A DNA stretch of 10,443 bases from JAIRQX01 sp031556255 (GTDB lineage: Bacteria; Chrysiogenota; Deferribacteres; Deferribacterales; JAISNW01). The stretch is taken from assembly GCA_031556255.1 (NCBI GenBank), contig JAVBTI010000138.1, positions 1 to 10,443 on the forward strand, given 5' to 3'. Shown piece by piece: positions 7,364 to 10,443 of this stretch (position 1 is its first letter; the number at the start of each line of letters is the position of its first letter). Below the pieces are notes generated by a model. That model was not told the DNA's origin, did not search any database, and worked only from the letters and a program-made list of their open reading frames with translations. The position numbers and the translations under genes are program-made.

Positions 7364-8863
7364 ATGGATAAAATGTTTACCGATTTTTTCAGTTTTGCTG
7401 AAGATCCTTTTAAACGCACGCCGGACGTGGGCTTTTATTTCATGTCCGGACGGTGCCGGGACGCCCTGCAAACGCTGAATACGCTCCTGCAATCCGATGA
7501 ATGTTTCGCCACGCTCACGGCCCCCCCCGGAGCGGGCAAAAGCATCACTTTACACCGGTTCATACAGGATCTGCCGGACAATGTCATCTTTGCCTATATC
7601 CTTTTTCCGAGCCTGCGGCCGGAAGAGTTTCTGCAGGTTCTTTTGGAGAATTTCGATATCCCGGCGGACGCCGGTACCTCCCAGAAACCGCTCAGAGCAC
7701 TTTTTGAAAAATTCATCAAATTATCGGTAAAATCGGGAAAACAGATCGCTTTAATTATTGATGAAGCACAAAAGATGCCGGCAGAAACCATCGAAGAGCT
7801 TTTCGATCTGGCTGAATGCAATCCCGGGTTGAAGTTCATACTCGCAGGAAGACCGGAACTCGAAAAAACGCTGAATATGATACAGTTGCGGCAACCGAGA
7901 CATAAAACATCCCTGAACGCCCTGCTGGATAATTTAACCCCGGATGAAAACGCTGAATATATCGTTCACCGCGCTGAACAGGCCGGCCGTACAACCGCTC
8001 TGACATCAAAAAGCGCATCCAGGCTGGCCTGGAATTATACAAAAGGCAACCCGGGACTCGTCAACACATTGATGGAAAGGGCTATAATCGCGGCCCGCAT
8101 GGACGGGGCCCGCGTCATTAGGGACGAGCATATCCACGCAGCCGCAAAAAGCCTGAACGCCGTCACCGGTCCCGTATCAACTGGCAAAAATAAACGCCGC
8201 CTCGTATTTTCAGCCGCAGCGGCACTTCTGGCAGCATGCTTCGCGTTCGGAGGATATAAACTGTACACGGTACAGCCAAAGCCGGTTGTCACGGCATCGG
8301 CAGTCACAACCAAGCCACCCGCACCTTCCACCGGACCAACGCCTCCGACTGAGCAGTCGCAAATACCCGCGCCTCCGGGCGGCGTTATCCCTCCTACGGC
8401 AGCCACACCCACACCGGGCATATCTGCTCCTCCGGCGCCGGTTACACAGGACATCACGCCTGAACCGCCTTCAGCGCCCGAACCGGCGGCAGCTCCCACA
8501 CAGCCGGCCCCCGCGGAACCCACTGCCCCGGCGCCCGTGATTCCCACGCCGGCACAGCCTGCCGAACCGCGTACACCGGCACAAACACCTTCCGGAGCAG
8601 ATTTCGGCATTGGCAGCATAGCCGTCGTGGCCACACCGGTGCTGAACGTACGCTCCCGGCCACTCCTGGACTCTGAAAGAATAGGCACACTTTACGAAGG
8701 GCAGCGTATAACGATACAGGAAGAATCAAGGTATTGGGTGCGCGTGACTCTCAACGGCGGACGGGATGGCTGGATATATAAACAGTACCTTTCCAAACCG
8801 GAAAACTTTATCCCTTCGGTTCCGCCCGCTCCTTTGCAGACCCAGCCTGAGCAGGCACCCTGA
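7364..8863 (+). CDS. ExeA/GspA-like AAA ATPase with proline-rich linker and SH3b domain
   Basis: Membrane-anchored ATPase, 499 residues from ATG 7364. The N-terminus (about 5-70) reads FFSFAEDPFKRTPDVGFYF, typical of the ExeA/GspA/MshM group that helps assemble secretins and pili. Walker A is APPGAGKS (53-60), which fits [AG]xxxxGK[ST]. Walker B is ALIIDEAQ (129-136), followed by FILAGRPEL (158-166). After the ATPase region come K-N-K-R-R and a single hydrophobic helix (about 280-300), so the ATPase should face the cytoplasm and the rest the periplasm. The outer part is a linker of about 105 residues with some 35 prolines (about 305-410) and then an SH3b domain (about 417-477) with LNVRSRP, a YWVRV core and GWIYKQYL. 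ExeA itself ends in a different peptidoglycan-binding domain. No secretion genes are visible in this window, so the role in type II secretion is unproven; a macroglobulin-linked or wall-linked role is possible. Confidence 0.85.
   Translation: MDKMFTDFFSFAEDPFKRTPDVGFYFMSGRCRDALQTLNTLLQSDECFATLTAPPGAGKSITLHRFIQDLPDNVIFAYILFPSLRPEEFLQVLLENFDIPADAGTSQKPLRALFEKFIKLSVKSGKQIALIIDEAQKMPAETIEELFDLAECNPGLKFILAGRPELEKTLNMIQLRQPRHKTSLNALLDNLTPDENAEYIVHRAEQAGRTTALTSKSASRLAWNYTKGNPGLVNTLMERAIIAARMDGARVIRDEHIHAAAKSLNAVTGPVSTGKNKRRLVFSAAAALLAACFAFGGYKLYTVQPKPVVTASAVTTKPPAPSTGPTPPTEQSQIPAPPGGVIPPTAATPTPGISAPPAPVTQDITPEPPSAPEPAAAPTQPAPAEPTAPAPVIPTPAQPAEPRTPAQTPSGADFGIGSIAVVATPVLNVRSRPLLDSERIGTLYEGQRITIQEESRYWVRVTLNGGRDGWIYKQYLSKPENFIPSVPPAPLQTQPEQAP
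7521..7528 (+). repeat. Poly-C tract (8 C) in the Walker A codons
   Basis: Eight consecutive C bases encode A53(part)-P54-P55 of the ATP-binding loop. Loss of one base would move translation into a frame that stops at 7730; gain of one would move it into a frame that stops at 7707. Either change gives a truncated protein of roughly 110-125 residues lacking the P-loop lysine. Confidence 0.6.
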
Positions 8864-8864
8864 C

Positions 8865-8869
8865 AGGAG
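8865..8869 (+). promoter_or_regulatory. Ribosome-binding site of trhA
   Basis: AGGAG begins two bases after the ATPase stop. As at rsmI, two tandem ATG codons follow, at 3 bases (8873) and 6 bases (8876). The second has the more usual spacing and is taken as the start. Confidence 0.6.
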
Positions 8870-8875
8870 CGTATG

Positions 8876-9520
8876 ATGACACATATAGAACACTCCCGCG
8901 GCTATCTGATACTAAACGAGGTGCTGAACGCCGTCACCCACGGAATAGGTTTCGGGCTCAGTATAGCCGGGCTTGTGGTCCTGATAGTGTCCGCCGCGGG
9001 TTCGGGAGAACCGATACGGGTGGTTTCGTTCGCCATATACGGCTCCATGCTGGTGCTCCTTTACCTTTTCTCCTGCCTTTACCACAGCTTAAGCTTCACG
9101 GCGGCGAAAGGGGTTTTTAAAATATTCGACCACAGTTGCATCTACCTGCTTATCGCGGGTACGTATACCCCGCTCTGCCTTGTGACAGTGGGCGGCTGGC
9201 AGGGATGGACACTTTTCGGCATAATATGGGGTCTCGCCATAATCGGTGTGATATACAAGTCAATATGGATGGGCAGGTTCAAAAAACTCTCCACCGCTAT
9301 ATATATCGCCATGGGCTGGTTTTGCATCATTGATATCAAGGCTTTTTATGAAGGTCTGGGACCAAAAGGGTTCGGCCTCCTGCTCGCCGGAGGGATAGCG
9401 TTCACCGTGGGCGCGGCCTTCTACAGCATGAAAAATGTCAGATTTATGCATGTACTATGGCATTTTTTCGTGATACTCGGCACCATGCTGATGTATTTTT
9501 CGATATTGTTCTACGCCTGA
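8876..9520 (+). CDS. trhA: PAQR / hemolysin III family membrane protein TrhA
   Basis: Polytopic inner-membrane protein of 214 residues (215 from ATG 8873), the usual size for this family, linked in E. coli (formerly YqfA) to membrane-energy and lipid homeostasis; the older name hemolysin III comes from a Bacillus homologue. Seven hydrophobic segments can be traced. Family signatures, numbered from 8873: LNEVLNAVTHGIG (14-26), FSCLYHS (66-72), FKIFDHSCIYLLIAGTYTP (82-100) and HVLWH (193-197). H71, D86, H193 and H197 are the positions expected to hold the metal site of PAQR proteins. It starts 12 bases after the ATPase stop and is probably co-transcribed with it. Its last 10 bases overlap the convergent radical SAM gene. 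Nothing is truncated. Confidence 0.9.
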   Translation: MTHIEHSRGYLILNEVLNAVTHGIGFGLSIAGLVVLIVSAAGSGEPIRVVSFAIYGSMLVLLYLFSCLYHSLSFTAAKGVFKIFDHSCIYLLIAGTYTPLCLVTVGGWQGWTLFGIIWGLAIIGVIYKSIWMGRFKKLSTAIYIAMGWFCIIDIKAFYEGLGPKGFGLLLAGGIAFTVGAAFYSMKNVRFMHVLWHFFVILGTMLMYFSILFYA

Positions 9521-10443
9521 AACTGCGGTTTCCTGAATTTTTTGATTTTTAAATCCGGAAGCCCCCTGTCCACAAAGAAATCATCTCTCGTGCGATTGAA
9601 ATAGCCGTACTTTATATGTTTTTGCTCTTTCTTTATTAACCGCAGCATATTTTTTATGCTCAAAATCTCATCTTTAGGCAGTTTCAGGGCACTGTTCAGC
9701 ATATCGGCATCGATATTGAGATTTCTGGTCTGGATTAGTTCTACTTTGTATTTGGATAAAAATTCCAGCAGGGCGTCCACTTCGCTTTTACGGTCGCTCA
9801 CCCCCGGAATCATCAGCAGATTCAGCGCCACATAGCAACCCCGCTCATTCGCCGCCTGAATACTGCGGCATACATCGTCGAAAGTATAGCCTTTCGGCCT
9901 GTAGTAGGCGTTGTATGTGGACGGGATCACGCTGTTCAGGCTCACCCTGATACTGTCCGCCCCCGCGTCGATAACTTCAGCCACCTTATCGGGGACGCTG
10001 CAGTTGGAATTAAAGTTGACAGTCAGTTTCGGAAACCGTCTGCGGATAAGTTTTATCGCTTCGGCGATATTATCGGCCGCCAGCACCGGGTCCCCCTCGC
10101 AACCCTGCCCGAAGCTGATAATCGGTTCTTCCGCATGCTCCGCGTGGACGCATGCCACCTCCGCGATCTCCTCCGGGGTCGGCATAAACGGGATCCGTTC
10201 CTGCGGCGACGGGCAGCACTCGGATTCCTGTAGGGATATGCAGCCCACGCAGCGGCTGTTGCACGCCGGGGAGGTCGGCATGGGGCATTCCCAGCGGGGG
10301 TAAAATACATTTTTCGCCGCCGTGGAGTGGTATTCCAGAGCGCAGCGGGACAACTGTTTGTACAGGCGGTTATCCGGAAACCGGTTCAGGAAATATTCCA
10401 CTTTGGAGCGGAAGTTGTCGGTGTAGTCATATAAATCAGGCTT
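9511..10443 (-). CDS. Radical SAM domain protein (5' end outside window)
   Basis: Iron-sulfur enzyme that cleaves S-adenosylmethionine to start radical chemistry; its substrate is not recognisable. The minus-strand frame is open from the right edge (10443) to TAG at 9511, giving 310 residues. A GTG at 10401 could open a 296-residue protein, but the 14 codons before it (reading KPDLYDYTDNFRSK) look like genuine protein, so the true start is upstream. In 296-residue numbering, CNSRCVGC (47-54) is the canonical CxxxCxxC that ligates the 4Fe-4S cluster. SFGQGCEGDP (96-105) is the GEP-like SAM-binding segment, and NFNSNCSVP (129-137) and SIRVSLNS (150-157) are later barrel strands. Extra cysteines (C39, C62, C63, C101) cluster near the motif and could bind a second cluster, but this is not shown. 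The C-terminus is lysine-rich (KIKKFRKP). It is convergent with trhA and overlaps it by 10 bases, so it belongs to a different transcript. Confidence 0.87.
   Translation of the reverse strand, partial: KPDLYDYTDNFRSKVEYFLNRFPDNRLYKQLSRCALEYHSTAAKNVFYPRWECPMPTSPACNSRCVGCISLQESECCPSPQERIPFMPTPEEIAEVACVHAEHAEEPIISFGQGCEGDPVLAADNIAEAIKLIRRRFPKLTVNFNSNCSVPDKVAEVIDAGADSIRVSLNSVIPSTYNAYYRPKGYTFDDVCRSIQAANERGCYVALNLLMIPGVSDRKSEVDALLEFLSKYKVELIQTRNLNIDADMLNSALKLPKDEILSIKNMLRLIKKEQKHIKYGYFNRTRDDFFVDRGLPDLKIKKFRKPQFQA
9519..9550 (+). terminator. Possible weak terminator after trhA
   Basis: GAAAC (9519-9523), loop TGCG and GTTTC (9528-9532) can form a 5-bp stem, followed after five bases by six T (9538-9543) and a second run of five T. 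The stem is short and the T run also encodes the lysine-rich end of the opposite gene, so it could be incidental. Confidence 0.3.

Noticed and set aside
7497..7730. Two short plus-strand frames (to 7707 and 7730) overlapping the ATPase gene
   Set aside because: They are out-of-frame readings of the ATPase codons. They matter only as the frames entered after slippage at the C run, not as genes.
8035..8688. 217-residue Gly/Ala-rich minus-strand frame resembling a PGRS-like protein
   Set aside because: It is the antisense of the proline/alanine-rich linker of the ATPase: CCN and GCN codons read as GGN and GCN on the other strand. The plus-strand frame has clear domains.
9511..10401. GTG at 10401 as the true start of the radical SAM gene
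   Set aside because: The 14 upstream codons to the window edge are open and protein-like, so the gene most likely starts outside the window.
1..10443. CRISPR arrays, tRNA or rRNA genes, insertion sequences, prophage or toxin-antitoxin genes
   Set aside because: No spaced direct repeats, cloverleaf-like sequence, transposase or integrase motif, or small paired genes were seen. Genes are closely packed with gaps of 66 bases or less.

Overview
The window is an ordinary-looking, densely packed bacterial chromosome segment. It holds five genes reading left to right, then one gene reading the other way from the right edge. The organism is a diderm (Gram-negative type): the largest gene encodes a lipoprotein of the periplasmic/outer-membrane protease-trap family, and the next gene encodes an ATPase with a single membrane anchor and an extracytoplasmic SH3b domain. 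Base composition is mixed to slightly GC-rich, yet ATA (Ile) and AGG (Arg) codons are used freely. I cannot name the phylum with confidence. Deferribacterota or a similar anaerobic diderm lineage is a guess only.

Layout: (1) 1-503, 3' part of a thioredoxin reductase (trxB), cut by the window edge. (2) 507-1358, rsmI, the 16S rRNA C1402 ribose methyltransferase, starting at or just after the trxB stop. (3) 1425-7334, a 1969-residue alpha-2-macroglobulin-family lipoprotein with an intact thioester motif (C1511-T-E-Q1514) and an unusual acidic, tyrosine-rich tract after the lipid anchor. (4) 7364-8863, an ExeA/GspA-type AAA ATPase with one transmembrane helix, a long proline-rich periplasmic linker and an SH3b domain. 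(5) 8876-9520, a PAQR/hemolysin-III membrane protein (trhA). (6) 9511-10443 on the minus strand, a radical SAM enzyme running off the right edge and overlapping the end of trhA tail to tail.

Gaps between the plus-strand genes are short (3, 66, 29 and 12 bases), so genes 3-5, and perhaps 1-5, may be co-transcribed. Genes 3-5 all act at the cell envelope: a surface or periplasmic protease trap, a membrane ATPase reaching towards the peptidoglycan, and a membrane-homeostasis protein. In Escherichia coli the thioester-bearing macroglobulin is encoded beside pbpC, a peptidoglycan synthase. No pbpC is visible here, and the neighbour is instead an ATPase with a possible wall-binding domain. Whether this is a functional module is inference from gene order.

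No tRNA, rRNA, CRISPR array, insertion sequence or phage gene was seen. The points most worth a second look are the macroglobulin/ATPase pairing, the acidic Tyr/Gly tract with its isolated cysteine pair, the SH3b form of the GspA-like ATPase, and a run of eight C bases inside the ATP-binding loop codons that could slip.
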